64,000 nucleotides of DNA from Bacillus sp. M6-12 (GCF_002860285.1 NZ_PGVF01000015.1:1-64000), one strand, 5' to 3'; positions 52,942 through 62,653 are shown, counted from the first letter of the stretch. Numbers and translations are program-made. Notes: generated from the letters alone by a model not told the origin.

Positions 52942-53595
52942 TTATAAATTGATGGTACTGGAGATAAATTCGCCTTTCAGTGCCTGTGTTGCCAGCTTAT
53001 CGGCTTCCTGATTTTCTTTTCTTGGGATTGGTTCATACACAGGGCGAATACCAAGCTGCTTCATTTTCTCTTCAATTCTGTCAAGCCATGCATTTAATGT
53101 ATCTTCAAAGCATGGCCAATCCCCTGAAAGCTGGTTAAGAACGACTTGGGAATCACCCTTAAAGGTTACCGTCTGATGGTGTACTCCCAGTACCTCCAAT
53201 TCCTTTACTCCTTCATAAAATGCAGCGTATTCTGCTTCATTGTTTGATACAAGCTCCTCAAGCAGCCTATTCATCCTAATTCGCTTTTTGTCTTTACCCT
53301 GGCTATAATATATGACAATTCCTGCTCCTGCCATACCTTCTTCCTTCATATAGCCGCCATCAAAATAAACGGTAACATCCTGTGGTTCCTCTTTAATTTC
53401 GTCCAGTAATTTTGTTAATTCTTTTTTAGTCCAGGAAGTACCGATTTCATCCTTAAATTCAACGTCCTTGACTCGCCCTGTCTTTTCAAGGTCTTCCAAT
53501 ATAAGCAATGCTGCTGCGGCCTTCATATACTCAGAAGTAAAAAGTACCTGTGGCCTTCTTGCCATTGAATATGTCCATTGCATCATTACGTTCAA
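52942..53595 (-). CDS. ypeP: RNase H-like protein YpeP
   Basis: A 217-residue protein with an N-terminal extension of about 70 residues and an RNase HI fold. The four acidic residues are present: YFDGGYM, SNNEAEY, FKGDSQV and NQEADKL. B. subtilis YpeP is similar but lacks proven RNase H activity. The start is TTG at 53595 (family N-terminus MNV), with only a weak site. Divergent from the second RNase H gene. Confidence 0.82.
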   Translation of the reverse strand: MNVMMQWTYSMARRPQVLFTSEYMKAAAALLILEDLEKTGRVKDVEFKDEIGTSWTKKELTKLLDEIKEEPQDVTVYFDGGYMKEEGMAGAGIVIYYSQGKDKKRIRMNRLLEELVSNNEAEYAAFYEGVKELEVLGVHHQTVTFKGDSQVVLNQLSGDWPCFEDTLNAWLDRIEEKMKQLGIRPVYEPIPRKENQEADKLATQALKGEFISSTINL

Positions 53596-53812
53596 TTTGT
53601 AAGCACCGCCTTTTCCCTTGGGAATCCTTGGTTTTGTTTTTTATGATATTACCAAACTTGCTCCAGTAGAGCTAAATAAAAGTGCCTTTTCTAATTATAT
53701 ACCATTCAGCGTTTATCAAAACAAAAGTGATACTTTTGCTGATAAAAAGTGTGCAGAAAACGGCCGGGGATGTGGTAAACTTAATCAGATATTATTTCCT
53801 GGAGGTATTTCG

Positions 53813-54217
53813 ATGATAGAAGTTTACATAGATGGGGCCAGTGCCGGGAACCCTGGGCCTAGCGGAGCCGGGATTTTTATTAAAAATAGCGGGAGCGTTG
53901 AGCGTCATTCTATCCCGCTTGGGCTGATGGAAAACCATGAGGCCGAATATCACGCATTAATTAAAGCTCTGGAAATATGCATAGAAAGTGGATACAGCTC
54001 TGTATCATTCCGGACTGATTCTGAATTAATAAACAGAGCGTTCGAAAAAAACTATGTAAAAAATAAACGGTATGCTCCTTTATTTGAAAAAGCTGTGCAG
54101 CTGTCAGAACAACTTGGACTTTTCTTTCTTAAATGGATTCCCAGCATAGAAAATAAATCGGCTGATGAGCTCGCACGCAGGGCCATCCATTTAAATAAGG
54201 AAGATCTTGATGAATAA
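53813..54217 (+). CDS. ypdQ: RNase HI-family protein YpdQ
   Basis: A 134-residue compact RNase HI-like protein with YIDGASAGNPGPSGAG, NHEAEYHAL, FRTDSEL and NKSADELAR, the full D-E-D-D set. Counterpart of B. subtilis YpdQ. The start is the ATG at 53813, seven bases after GGAGG; the 65 residues read upstream are not coding-like. The next gene starts inside it by eight bases. Confidence 0.88.
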   Translation: MIEVYIDGASAGNPGPSGAGIFIKNSGSVERHSIPLGLMENHEAEYHALIKALEICIESGYSSVSFRTDSELINRAFEKNYVKNKRYAPLFEKAVQLSEQLGLFFLKWIPSIENKSADELARRAIHLNKEDLDE

Positions 54218-55151
54218 AAAGCTTGCTGCCGACCTGACATTACTATTGGTTGTTTTAATATGGGGAGCAACGTTTGTAATGGTACAAAATGCCATTTCCT
54301 TTCTGGAGCCTTTCAGTTTTAATTTTGTCCGTTTTTTTTCCGCCTTTTTATTGCTTTTCCTTTGGTTTTGGCTATCTCAGAAAAGAAGCAGGCGTACGGG
54401 GCAGCACAGTATACCTGCATTTTCAAAGGATCTGGTTATATCCGGTTTAAAACTCGGGGGCTGGCTGTTTCTTGGCTATGCTTTTCAGACCTTTGGCCTG
54501 CTCACAACCTCGCCTTCTAAAACAGGATTTATCACCGGGCTTAGTGTTGTCCTGGTCCCGCTGTTTTCGCTCCTATTGCTGAAACAAAAACCTTCCAGGA
54601 ATGCTTTGATTGGAGTAGGTTTAGCTACGGCGGGACTTTACTTTATGACAATGGTCGGAAGTTCAGGCATTAACTTTGGCGATTTCCTTGTATTTTTATG
54701 TGCAATCAGCTTTGCCATGCATATAATTACAACAGCAAAATATGCTGCCAAATATCCAGCCCTCTCATTAACCATTGTCCAAATATTTACCGTTTCCATG
54801 CTTTCGTTTGTGTTCACCCTATTCTTTGAGGACATTTCAGTCATTCTTGATCCGGCAATTATGCTTCAGCCAGATGTATGGGGTGCCTTGCTCGTCACAG
54901 CGGTGCTTGCAACTGCTTTTGCTTTCCTTGCCCAAACCTATTTCCAGACGTACACAACACCGACAAGGGTTGCTCTTATATTTTCGATGGAACCGGTTTT
55001 TGCGGCAGCCACCTCTTTTTTCTGGATCAATGAACGCTTGGGTTCAATGGCTATTGCCGGCTGCATTTTAATTTTTGCAGGGATGATTTTTGCAGAACTT
55101 CCGCAAAAAAAGACTGAACCGAAAATTGAAAGCTTATCAAAAATTAGTTAA
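54210..55151 (+). CDS. EamA/DMT family transporter
   Basis: A 313-residue membrane protein of ten predicted helices in two EamA halves. The first half has LLVVLIWGATFVMVQNAI, the second ALIGVGLATAGLYFMTMVG and MEPVFAAATSFFWINERLG, the EamA end signature. Such proteins export amino acids or metabolites; substrate unknown. The ATG at 54210 overlaps the ypdQ stop, so the two are coupled. Confidence 0.9.
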   Translation: MNKKLAADLTLLLVVLIWGATFVMVQNAISFLEPFSFNFVRFFSAFLLLFLWFWLSQKRSRRTGQHSIPAFSKDLVISGLKLGGWLFLGYAFQTFGLLTTSPSKTGFITGLSVVLVPLFSLLLLKQKPSRNALIGVGLATAGLYFMTMVGSSGINFGDFLVFLCAISFAMHIITTAKYAAKYPALSLTIVQIFTVSMLSFVFTLFFEDISVILDPAIMLQPDVWGALLVTAVLATAFAFLAQTYFQTYTTPTRVALIFSMEPVFAAATSFFWINERLGSMAIAGCILIFAGMIFAELPQKKTEPKIESLSKIS

Positions 55152-55189
55152 AAATAAGGAACTTCCTGATCTGGGAAGTTCCTTATTGT
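55150..55189. terminator. Bidirectional terminator after the EamA gene
   Basis: Stem TAAGGAACTTCC/GGAAGTTCCTTA (55155-55166, 55174-55185). T-rich tail clearer on the minus strand, where it serves the gene ending at 55213. Confidence 0.82.
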
Positions 55190-55212
55190 GTCAGTCATTA
55201 TATATAGTTCCG

Positions 55213-55479
55213 TTAAATAAGCCCTCTTTCCCTAGAGAAAGCTACAGCAGCTGAATGTGTGCTGATATTGCTTTTTTTCATGGATTCAAGCAGCGAAATA
55301 TAAAAGCTGCCATCGAATTTCTTCTGGGCTTTGAGGGTCATTTCAATCGCAGCGTTAACTAACGTATCTTCTGCCTTCGTATATTGTTTCCCAAAATAAA
55401 TAAAACCTATTGCATCTTCACCAAAAGAAAACCCTTTTGATTCAAGATAACTGACGTATTCTCCAACTGATTTTCCCAC
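55213..55479 (-). CDS. Small conserved Bacillaceae protein (possibly DUF6123)
   Basis: An 88-residue mainly helical protein: VGEYVSYLESKGFSFGEDA, then a long helix and STHSAAVAFSRERGLI at the end. No catalytic motif. It may belong to DUF6123, but I am not certain. Good terminator downstream, single gene. Confidence 0.6.
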   Translation of the reverse strand: MGKSVGEYVSYLESKGFSFGEDAIGFIYFGKQYTKAEDTLVNAAIEMTLKAQKKFDGSFYISLLESMKKSNISTHSAAVAFSRERGLI

Positions 55480-55786
55480 AGGTACATCCTCTCTATATCA
55501 TTCCTTTTTCTTCCTTTATTTTACCTTAAGAAAGCTGATTTGCCTATCCATTTACCGTCTAAACCTGCCGTTAAGGAAAGCTGTTGCCAGAAATATGAGC
55601 CGTACCCCAGCTGCCCAAAATAGTAAATTCAATTTAAAAACTCATCAATGGAGTGACAGCTTTCCTGCAAAATATTCTTACAAAAGGTTGTCTCAAGGAC
55701 AAAAGAACACGTCTTGAAAAAGATGTTTTCTTTACAGATTGAAAAAACCGGATGGGGGAAAAGTAAGACCAGGGGGTGGAAACCAA

Positions 55787-55921
55787 ATGAGTAAAAATAG
55801 AAACAGGGGAACCGCTGCGTTTAGCGGCGTGAACCCGCAGGGACATACTGGCGGAGCAGCCTCTTATAATCCAAAGAGTGAACTGGAAAACAAAGCGAAA
55901 CGCAGCAATACTAAACGTTAA
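55787..55921 (+). CDS. sspL: Small acid-soluble spore protein L
   Basis: A 44-residue protein opening MSKNRNRGTAAFSGVNPQG and ending ELENKAKRSNTKR. GVxPQG and the KSNTKR-type end are those of SspL of B. subtilis, a minor spore core protein made in the forespore. GGGGGTGGA precedes the ATG at 55787; the longer frame upstream is not needed. A weak inverted repeat GGAAAGCTGT/ACAGCTTTCC lies upstream near 55574-55664. Confidence 0.87.
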   Translation: MSKNRNRGTAAFSGVNPQGHTGGAASYNPKSELENKAKRSNTKR

Positions 55922-55943
55922 AAGCAGGGTTAGTAACATAAAA

Positions 55944-55980
55944 CCAAAAAAACCGCCCGGACACAATATCCAGGCGGTTA
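55944..55980 (-). terminator. Terminator of ypcP
   Basis: AACCGCC/GGCGGTT arms (55951-55957, 55973-55979) with seven T on the minus strand; may also stop sspL transcription. Confidence 0.85.
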
Positions 55981-55984
55981 TCAG

Positions 55985-56860
55985 TTAAATGATCCGCTGA
56001 ACTGTTTTAAGCTCATGAAGATCAAGCAATGTTTTCACTTTATCTGAGTTATACCCGTAGATAGCATCATTCAGAGAGCAAAAAACAGGAACATCACATT
56101 TGATTTCAGCCAATGTCCTGGATAAATGAAGCATTTCAACGGCTGCTTCTATCTTTGCACGCTGCGATTTTGTCAAAATATGGACATTCCCGAGAATCCC
56201 TTCAATTGACTCAAATTGCTGGAGCAGCTTCAGTGCAGTCTTTTCACCGATCCCTTTAACCCCGGGATAGTTATCAGCTGAATCCCCCATCAGCGCTTTT
56301 AAATCTATCATCTGCCTTGGGACGATTCCCTTCCATTCATAAAAGGAGTCAGGATTATGGATTTCATAATTGCCATAGCCTTTTTTTAGCAGGACCACTG
56401 AAATTTTGTCCTCTATCAGCTGAAGCATATCCTGATCCCCTGTAAGAATATATACATGGGAGTTATCCATCGCGGCTTTTGCAATCGTGCCGATGCAGTC
56501 ATCTGCTTCATATCCGGAAAGGCCTATATTCGGAATATCAAACGCTTCTACAGCCTCCTTAGCTAAATCAAACTGCGGCATCATTTCTATTGGAGCCTCG
56601 CCCCTGTTTGCTTTATATTCAGCGTAAATTTCATTCCTGAACGTTTTGCTTCCCATATCCCAGCATACCGCCACGTGGGATGGCTGAAAATGGTTGATGG
56701 CAGTAAGCATGTGCTTTAAAAAGCCCTGAACAGCATTGGTCGGTACTCCTCTTGAATTTATCATAAACTGACCTGTAACGGCCGTTGCATAAAAAGCCCT
56801 AAATAATAAGGCCATGCCATCGACCAGCAGGAACGAAGGTTTTATCTCTTTTTCATTCAT
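55985..56860 (-). CDS. ypcP: 5'-3' exonuclease YpcP
   Basis: A 291-residue protein matching the N-terminal 5' nuclease domain of DNA polymerase I. Metal-binding acidic residues in LLVDGMALLFRAFYA, CWDMGSKTF, GYEADDCIGT and YILTGDQDMLQL, and the helix-hairpin-helix GVKGIGEKTALKLLQQF. Backs up Pol I in removing RNA primers and flaps. Start at 56860 after GGGGTGA. Confidence 0.92.
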   Translation of the reverse strand: MNEKEIKPSFLLVDGMALLFRAFYATAVTGQFMINSRGVPTNAVQGFLKHMLTAINHFQPSHVAVCWDMGSKTFRNEIYAEYKANRGEAPIEMMPQFDLAKEAVEAFDIPNIGLSGYEADDCIGTIAKAAMDNSHVYILTGDQDMLQLIEDKISVVLLKKGYGNYEIHNPDSFYEWKGIVPRQMIDLKALMGDSADNYPGVKGIGEKTALKLLQQFESIEGILGNVHILTKSQRAKIEAAVEMLHLSRTLAEIKCDVPVFCSLNDAIYGYNSDKVKTLLDLHELKTVQRII

Positions 56861-56956
56861 CAATTAAATCACCCCAGAAAAAAATCAAATCATATTATTT
56901 TATCATATTTTCGGGATATTTGTAAGAAGGTTTGCTGCTTCTTCTGGAAGCTATTT

Positions 56957-57802
56957 TTATTTGTTCGTTTCCGCTAATGATTCGATCTGATTTTCCGGGT
57001 AGGATATCCAGTCACTAAAGCTGCCTGTATAAACCTTTACTTTTGGAAATCCTGCTTCCTTTAAAGCGATATAATTAGGAGCTGCCGTGATGCCTGATCC
57101 GCAGTAAACGATAATCTGTTTATTTGGATCCAGTTCGGCAAACCGCTGTTTTTGCTTTGATTCCGGTAAAAATCGGCCATTTTGAAAACCCTTAGTCCAA
57201 ACCTCATTGATTGCCCCGGGAATATGACCTGCTTTGGCATCAATTGGCTCTTCAATCCCAAGGTAGCGCTTCTCCTCCCTTGAATCTATCAATATTGCAT
57301 CTTTCCCCTGCTCAACCGCCTGTTTAACTTCTTCATAAGAAGCGTAAATTGAGTTGTCAATAGCTATCGAGAAAGTACCCGGCTTGAACACAGCCTTCTC
57401 AGCATCTGTGGGGTATCCTTTCTCCTTCCAGACAGAAAAGCCCCCATTCAGCAAATATGTATCTGTGTGGCCGATATAATTCATCATCCATAAAAACCTG
57501 GATGCAAACGAGCCCTCCCCATTGTCATAGGCAACAATAATCGTTTCATTGCTAATTCCCGCAGCTTCCAGTTTAGTTTTAAAGTCGTGAAAATCAGGCA
57601 GCGGGTGCCTGCCTCCATGCTTTTGCTTCGGAGAAGAGAGGTCTTTTTCAATATCAAAAAAGGCTGCTCCCGGTATATGTTCCTTTTCATATTCAGCCTG
57701 GCCGTAGGCTTGCTGGCCTAGCTGAAACCGGCAGTCAACCAGCCTCACATTCTTTTTCTCCAACCATTCCAACAGTGTTTCTGCCTCAATAAAATATTTC
57801 AT
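56957..57802 (-). CDS. Two-domain sulfurtransferase (rhodanese/3-mercaptopyruvate type)
   Basis: A 281-residue protein with two rhodanese domains. The first is inactive (YDNGEGSFASR in place of the cysteine loop), the second has the active-site Cys in IVYCGSGITAAPNYI. A CGSG-type loop is the mark of 3-mercaptopyruvate sulfurtransferases rather than thiosulfate rhodaneses (CRxGxx). LVDCRF opens the protein. Single gene. Confidence 0.88.
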   Translation of the reverse strand: MKYFIEAETLLEWLEKKNVRLVDCRFQLGQQAYGQAEYEKEHIPGAAFFDIEKDLSSPKQKHGGRHPLPDFHDFKTKLEAAGISNETIIVAYDNGEGSFASRFLWMMNYIGHTDTYLLNGGFSVWKEKGYPTDAEKAVFKPGTFSIAIDNSIYASYEEVKQAVEQGKDAILIDSREEKRYLGIEEPIDAKAGHIPGAINEVWTKGFQNGRFLPESKQKQRFAELDPNKQIIVYCGSGITAAPNYIALKEAGFPKVKVYTGSFSDWISYPENQIESLAETNK

Positions 57803-57892
57803 AGATACACTCCTTTAATCAATTGATAATCCTAACGGAACCTTCATGTCAATAATATTCTTTGTAATAGCCCGTACTTCCTCTTTGTTCCA

Positions 57893-57926
57893 CAAAAAAA
57901 GCCGGATAGCGACATCGCCTCCGGCC
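57893..57926 (-). terminator. Terminator of dynA
   Basis: GCCGGA/TCCGGC stem (57901-57906, 57920-57925) with seven T on the minus strand. Confidence 0.82.
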
Positions 57927-57940
57927 TCAGTTTTCTGTGA

Positions 57941-60900
57941 TTACAATCCTAATATCCTATTTCTTTCGCTGATTTCCTTTAATGCTTGTTCGTATAAAGG
58001 TATGTCTGCGTTTTCCTCTAATGCTGACCGAAGTCCGAGATACCTATCCTTTATTTCACGAGTATGCTTTTCTCTTAGCATTTCCATTTCAGCAGCAAGT
58101 GTGTTGGCCGCCGTGTCAAATATGTTGCGGGACTCTGTTTCGACGTAGGCCTTTGCAGCAGGCATTAAAGTTTCATATAAACTATCGCTCATCTTTTGTT
58201 TTTCGTTCTTTTCAAAGAATGATTTTGGATTCTTAAAAAAGGAAAGCTCTCTCTTAAAATTGTGTTCATCCATTTCATTGAAAGCAGATCTAAACTCGAG
58301 CGGTTTCATTTTTCCAGGTTCATAGTCACTTAAGGTGATATCCTCACGTATATTTTTTAGTCTATTAAGAAGCTCGGCATCTTTTTCGCCAATTAATTTT
58401 TTTACATATACTTCTGCTCTAAGTGCTGTAGCGCGCATTTCCTGCGCAAAATCGAAACCAAGAAAATCAAGCAGCTCACGGAGCGCCGACTGTAAAGCAG
58501 CCTTTAAATCCCGGCCGTCATCCTTGAGTACCGCAGGATTAAATGACTCCTTAAAGAAATCTGAAAACCTCAGGAAAACTCGCTGTATACAATAGTAAGC
58601 AAGCTCATTAACTTCCTTTTCCAGCCTTTGTTTGTCAGTTTCAGAAGATAGGCCTCCAATAGCCTCTAGCATTCTTTCCAATTCATTTCCAAGCTGCATC
58701 AGGATTTTACGTTTTGTCATTTCATCCTGCTTGGAAGAGTCTACAACCTGACGAAGCAGTTCTTCCGTTCTGGATAAAGTTCCCCGGGCTGACTGGATTG
58801 CCAGCTCTGTCAGCTCATTTTCAATAAACGATAAGAATTGCTGTTCGAAGTATCCCAGCCCGCTGTCAGGCAAGAAGTGGTGACTGAAAGCCTCCCCTTT
58901 CTTTTCTGCAATAGCTCCTTTTGATGTAACCGGGAAAAGCTTGGGAAAACGCACTCCAAAGCTGGTGAGCTGTTCTCTGACGTATACCGTCACTTCATTA
59001 AGTTCTTCAGCTGATCCAGCCAAATCAACAGCATTGATTAAAAAGAACATCTTATCCATGGCAAATGAATCTTTAACCCTGCCGAGCTGAATTAAAAACT
59101 CCCTGTCCGCTCTCGAGAACGGATGATTATAATAGGTTACAAATAAAATGGCATCCGAATTTTTGATATATTCAAAGGCTGCACCAGTATGCCTCGCATT
59201 GATCGAATCCGCTCCGGGGGTATCAACAAGGACCATCCCCTGCCGCGTTAGCTCGCATTCATAATATAGCTCAATCTCGTCCACAAAACAGGAATAGGCT
59301 TCATTTGACGCATACATTTTGAACTCATCAAGACCTACCAATAACTCGGCGCCTAAATTTGTCCTGTGCACTGGCAGGCCGGCAGAAAATGCCTTCAGGA
59401 AGGCTAGTTGAGTTTTGCCCTTATCATTTGGAACCTCCCCTTCAGTGAGCGATCGGGAGGCTTCCAGCGCCTGATCAAGATTATCTGCCTTAAGTTGGAA
59501 AGCAGATAAAGCAAGAACAACGTCCTCCAGGATCATATGTTCAGACTTAAGCCGGACACTTGCTGTACCATGGACTAAGTCCCCTTTTGGCGCCTTAATT
59601 TTATTAATCGCCGCCGTAGTAGGATTCGGAGACACAGGCAGCACTGTTTCACCCATTAGCGCGTTGGCAAATGAGGACTTCCCGGCACTAAAGGCACCAA
59701 ACAGAGCAACCGTAAAAGTTTTTCCGTTTAACCGTTCTGCTTTATCCTTAAGCTCCTTATAAAGCGATTGGAAACCCTGTAGTGGAGAAACTAAATGCGA
59801 TGCTTTGGTCAAGTTTTCCGCTGTTACTGAAAGCCTTTCTTTTCCTGTTAAAGCAGGGGCCTCACTATCTTGCTCTTTTGCAGTAATTTCAGGAAGAATT
59901 TCTGCTGTTTTTTCGGCGGGATCAGCAGAAGGAATCTTTTTAATTTCCCCGCTTTCCATAATTGCTGCATCCCTGTCGTCCTTTTCCCATTGACTTATCA
60001 GCAAAGCAGCTTCTTCATCGCTTTCTGGCGGCTGGGTACCGTTTAAGATAGATAACAGCTGTTTTTTTTCCTTATCTGCAAGATGTACAATATTTTCTGT
60101 ATTTTGAAACGCATCTTCATACTTCTGCAGGCTTTCCAATTCTTCTTCAATTGTTAGAAGTCTGCTTTTCGTATCCGTTTGGGCAGCTGTGAAAACCCTC
60201 TTCGCAAATTCAGCAGCGGCATTCCTCGCCTGTTTCTTGACCGTGTCGGCCAGGTCGTTCGTATAATTTAAGACATATTCACCTGTGATTCCAGCCTGAG
60301 CCTTCAGCGGCTTCCGAATTAATTGTTCATTTACCTCCAGCTCAATTCCCTGACTGGCGGCTTCAAGTTCGGGGCTAATAATACCGGAGGACCTTAATGT
60401 CTTGGCTGCCAGCTCCTTAATATGCCAGACAAGCTGCGATGTTACCTTCTCACTCAGGTCATTTTGCAGCTTCAGCAGCCTTTCCTCCCGTTCAGCCTCT
60501 GTTTTTTTCCGGGAAAATAAAAGGCCAACTTTAAAATCTGCCTGGTTGGCTTCAAGAAAATCTTTCGCTATTTCCCGTGTTTGGGCAGGCATGATATAGG
60601 CATTCTTCAGAACCTTCTCCAATTCTTGCGCGAAGCCTGCCTCCAATTCCTCTGTTTTGGAACTCAATTCATTTTTTTCCGACTTTAACGAAGCCAGCTT
60701 ACTGCGAATTTGTTCGAGTTCTCCCTCTTCCAATTGACCGAGAAGCTCGAGACTTTCCTGTTCTGCCTCTTCACCCTGAGCCTTTTGCCAAACAGCATGA
60801 TTGAGGATCAGCCTCTCTGCTGCAAGGGTTATTGACAGACCATTGTCCCTTGTGCTATTTGCTATTAATTCTTTTACTAGTGCTATATCATTGTTTTCGT

Positions 60901-61630
60901 TGTCCAAATCCCGTAAGGACGTATAGAAAATTCCGTTTGGTGTTACACCCCAGTTTTCAAACGCCTCCTGAACGGAATGTTTAAACGACGAGAAGCTTAA
61001 CTCTGAATCGTCATGTTTATCAATTTGATTCACAATCAAATATAAGGGTTTTTTTGCCTCAGCCATGTCCCGGGCAAATAAAAAATTCACCTCTGATTGG
61101 ACATGATTATAATCCATCACATAAAAAATAATATCTGCCAAATGCAGTGTCGATTCAGTTGAGACCCTGTGAGCATCATCTGTTGAGTCGATACCCGGTG
61201 TATCCATGACCGCTATCTGTTCCGGAAGAGGAAAACTGCTTGAACTGACGGTAATCGATGCTACCTGATCACCATTTTTGCAGTACTCCTTCACCGCAGC
61301 AAAATCATAAGGCGCAGGAAAAAGGACAGGTTGCTGATTGTTAAAATAAACCTTAGCATAATCCTTTCCTTTTTGAAGTTTCACTGTATTGGCACTCGTT
61401 GGGATAGGGCTTGACGGCAAAACCTGCTCGCCCATCAAAAAATTAATCATGCTTGATTTTCCGGCTGAAAAATGGCCGCAAAAAGCAAAAATAAACTCTT
61501 CTTTATGCAGTTTCTTCATCAGCTGTTTCATTTTTTCGGCATTGCTGATATCTCCGCTTATGGTGAATTTGCGGTACAATTCTCCAAGCCTGCTAAGCTG
61601 ACCATGCTGTACAGCTGAAATTTGCATCAT
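57941..61630 (-). CDS. dynA: Double dynamin-like GTPase DynA
   Basis: A 1229-residue fusion of two bacterial dynamins, as in B. subtilis DynA (YpbR). The first GTPase has P-loop GHFSAGKSSMINF (about residue 55), DTPGIDS (about 145) and NQIDKHD; the second has GAFSAGKSSFANA (about 645), DTPGADS and NAVDLAG. Each is followed by long helical stalk regions. DynA tethers and fuses membranes and protects against phage and pore damage. The ATG ATG pair at 61630 fits AAGGGG spacing better than the frame start at 61639. Confidence 0.93.
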   Translation of the reverse strand: MMQISAVQHGQLSRLGELYRKFTISGDISNAEKMKQLMKKLHKEEFIFAFCGHFSAGKSSMINFLMGEQVLPSSPIPTSANTVKLQKGKDYAKVYFNNQQPVLFPAPYDFAAVKEYCKNGDQVASITVSSSSFPLPEQIAVMDTPGIDSTDDAHRVSTESTLHLADIIFYVMDYNHVQSEVNFLFARDMAEAKKPLYLIVNQIDKHDDSELSFSSFKHSVQEAFENWGVTPNGIFYTSLRDLDNENNDIALVKELIANSTRDNGLSITLAAERLILNHAVWQKAQGEEAEQESLELLGQLEEGELEQIRSKLASLKSEKNELSSKTEELEAGFAQELEKVLKNAYIMPAQTREIAKDFLEANQADFKVGLLFSRKKTEAEREERLLKLQNDLSEKVTSQLVWHIKELAAKTLRSSGIISPELEAASQGIELEVNEQLIRKPLKAQAGITGEYVLNYTNDLADTVKKQARNAAAEFAKRVFTAAQTDTKSRLLTIEEELESLQKYEDAFQNTENIVHLADKEKKQLLSILNGTQPPESDEEAALLISQWEKDDRDAAIMESGEIKKIPSADPAEKTAEILPEITAKEQDSEAPALTGKERLSVTAENLTKASHLVSPLQGFQSLYKELKDKAERLNGKTFTVALFGAFSAGKSSFANALMGETVLPVSPNPTTAAINKIKAPKGDLVHGTASVRLKSEHMILEDVVLALSAFQLKADNLDQALEASRSLTEGEVPNDKGKTQLAFLKAFSAGLPVHRTNLGAELLVGLDEFKMYASNEAYSCFVDEIELYYECELTRQGMVLVDTPGADSINARHTGAAFEYIKNSDAILFVTYYNHPFSRADREFLIQLGRVKDSFAMDKMFFLINAVDLAGSAEELNEVTVYVREQLTSFGVRFPKLFPVTSKGAIAEKKGEAFSHHFLPDSGLGYFEQQFLSFIENELTELAIQSARGTLSRTEELLRQVVDSSKQDEMTKRKILMQLGNELERMLEAIGGLSSETDKQRLEKEVNELAYYCIQRVFLRFSDFFKESFNPAVLKDDGRDLKAALQSALRELLDFLGFDFAQEMRATALRAEVYVKKLIGEKDAELLNRLKNIREDITLSDYEPGKMKPLEFRSAFNEMDEHNFKRELSFFKNPKSFFEKNEKQKMSDSLYETLMPAAKAYVETESRNIFDTAANTLAAEMEMLREKHTREIKDRYLGLRSALEENADIPLYEQALKEISERNRILGL

Positions 61631-61802
61631 GAAATCCATTACCCCTTATTTTATTAACTTTAATACACTCTATTGTAAACGATTTCGCTGTCTATTTATA
61701 GAAAAAATCCTTGATTGTACAAAGGAACCAGCTCCATGGTAAAGCTGCTGCTCACAAGCAGGCATCTCCAAAGATTTCGCTTTCTTTCATTATCCTTAAA
61801 AA

Positions 61803-61829
61803 CAAAAAACCAGGCATGGCTACCTGGTT
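61803..61829 (-). terminator. Terminator of the small membrane protein gene
   Basis: ACCAGG/CCTGGT (61809-61814, 61823-61828) followed by six T on the minus strand; the stop codon lies in the loop. Confidence 0.8.
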
Positions 61830-61984
61830 TGGGATGCTGTTATGAAATTTTGGCGTTTATTATTGTGCTGATTATTTGCAAAGGCTTGGGCTGTACGTTT
61901 GGCTGGCTTTTGAATGTTATTTAAAACATACACCATCACAAGGCTATATGTAACGACAGTAAGGGCAATTAAAAACCAAATCAT
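61820..61984 (-). CDS. 54-residue single-helix membrane protein
   Basis: One transmembrane helix (WFLIALTVVTYSLVMVYVL) then a basic, Gln/Asn-rich tail (PAKRTAQAFANNQHNNKRQ). AAAAGGA lies about nine bases before the ATG at 61984, and the stop is inside a terminator hairpin. Sits between ypbQ and dynA in the same direction. Family unknown to me; B. subtilis YpbS lies on the other side of ypbR. Confidence 0.65.
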   Translation of the reverse strand: MIWFLIALTVVTYSLVMVYVLNNIQKPAKRTAQAFANNQHNNKRQNFITASQTR

Positions 61985-62101
61985 GAAAGCACATCCTTTT
62001 CGTTAATGATAAATCATTTTTTAATTGAGAATAAATATCATCTTCAATTAGAATTGTATCATTAACGATAATCATTTTCAACGCTAAATATTTTGAACAT
62101 C

Positions 62102-62653
62102 TTATGAATCGTGTGTTTCCGCCTTAAATGCAGTGCTGTAATCCGTTAGTGATTTAAGTGCCCGTTCTTCTTCGGGTATTCTCACCCGCATCATCATAAT
62201 GTTTAGGCAAGTAAATAAGACTGCAGTAATAAAGGCATTAAACAAAAGTGCCATTACAATTATTTCAGTCGCTACAATTAAATAGTTCGGATGCTTGATG
62301 AATTTATAAGGCCCTTTAATCACAACATTTGCCCCTGGCAAGACAATGATTTTAGTATTCCAATATCTGCCCAAGGAAGAAAGCGCCCACACTCTTCCTG
62401 CCTGTGCTGCAAGAAAAATAGCCAGCCACAGCCCCCAGATTGGCGAGAGGTCGGTGTCCAGGTATGATACTTCCATGATTAAAGATAAAAAGTATCCAAT
62501 GTGCATCGCTACCATCCAACGGTAATGGCTAGTCCCAAATTCGATTGCCCCCTGCTGCTTCATCCATTTTTCATTCCGCTTTGCTATGAATAGCTCCGCA
62601 AACCGCTGCAGGCAGACTATGGCAATAATACCGCCAAATATCATTATTCCCAC
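62102..62653 (-). CDS. ypbQ: Isoprenylcysteine methyltransferase-family protein YpbQ
   Basis: A 183-residue membrane protein of the ICMT family, five helices, with the SAM-binding IKHPNYLIVATEI near the C-terminus and YWNTKIIVLPGANVVIKGPYKF before it. In B. subtilis BpsA makes alkylpyrones and the neighbouring YpbQ (BpsB) methylates them to ethers; the same pair is kept here. Overlaps bcsA by ten bases. Confidence 0.88.
   Translation of the reverse strand: MGIMIFGGIIAIVCLQRFAELFIAKRNEKWMKQQGAIEFGTSHYRWMVAMHIGYFLSLIMEVSYLDTDLSPIWGLWLAIFLAAQAGRVWALSSLGRYWNTKIIVLPGANVVIKGPYKFIKHPNYLIVATEIIVMALLFNAFITAVLFTCLNIMMMRVRIPEEERALKSLTDYSTAFKAETHDS

Noticed and set aside
53618..53812. In-frame extension of ypdQ
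   Set aside because: The ATG at 53813 has an ideal ribosome site and matches the family start; the extension has no similarity.
55574..55664. Ten-base inverted repeat GGAAAGCTGT/ACAGCTTTCC before sspL
   Set aside because: Arms are about 80 bases apart with no further structure; could be chance.
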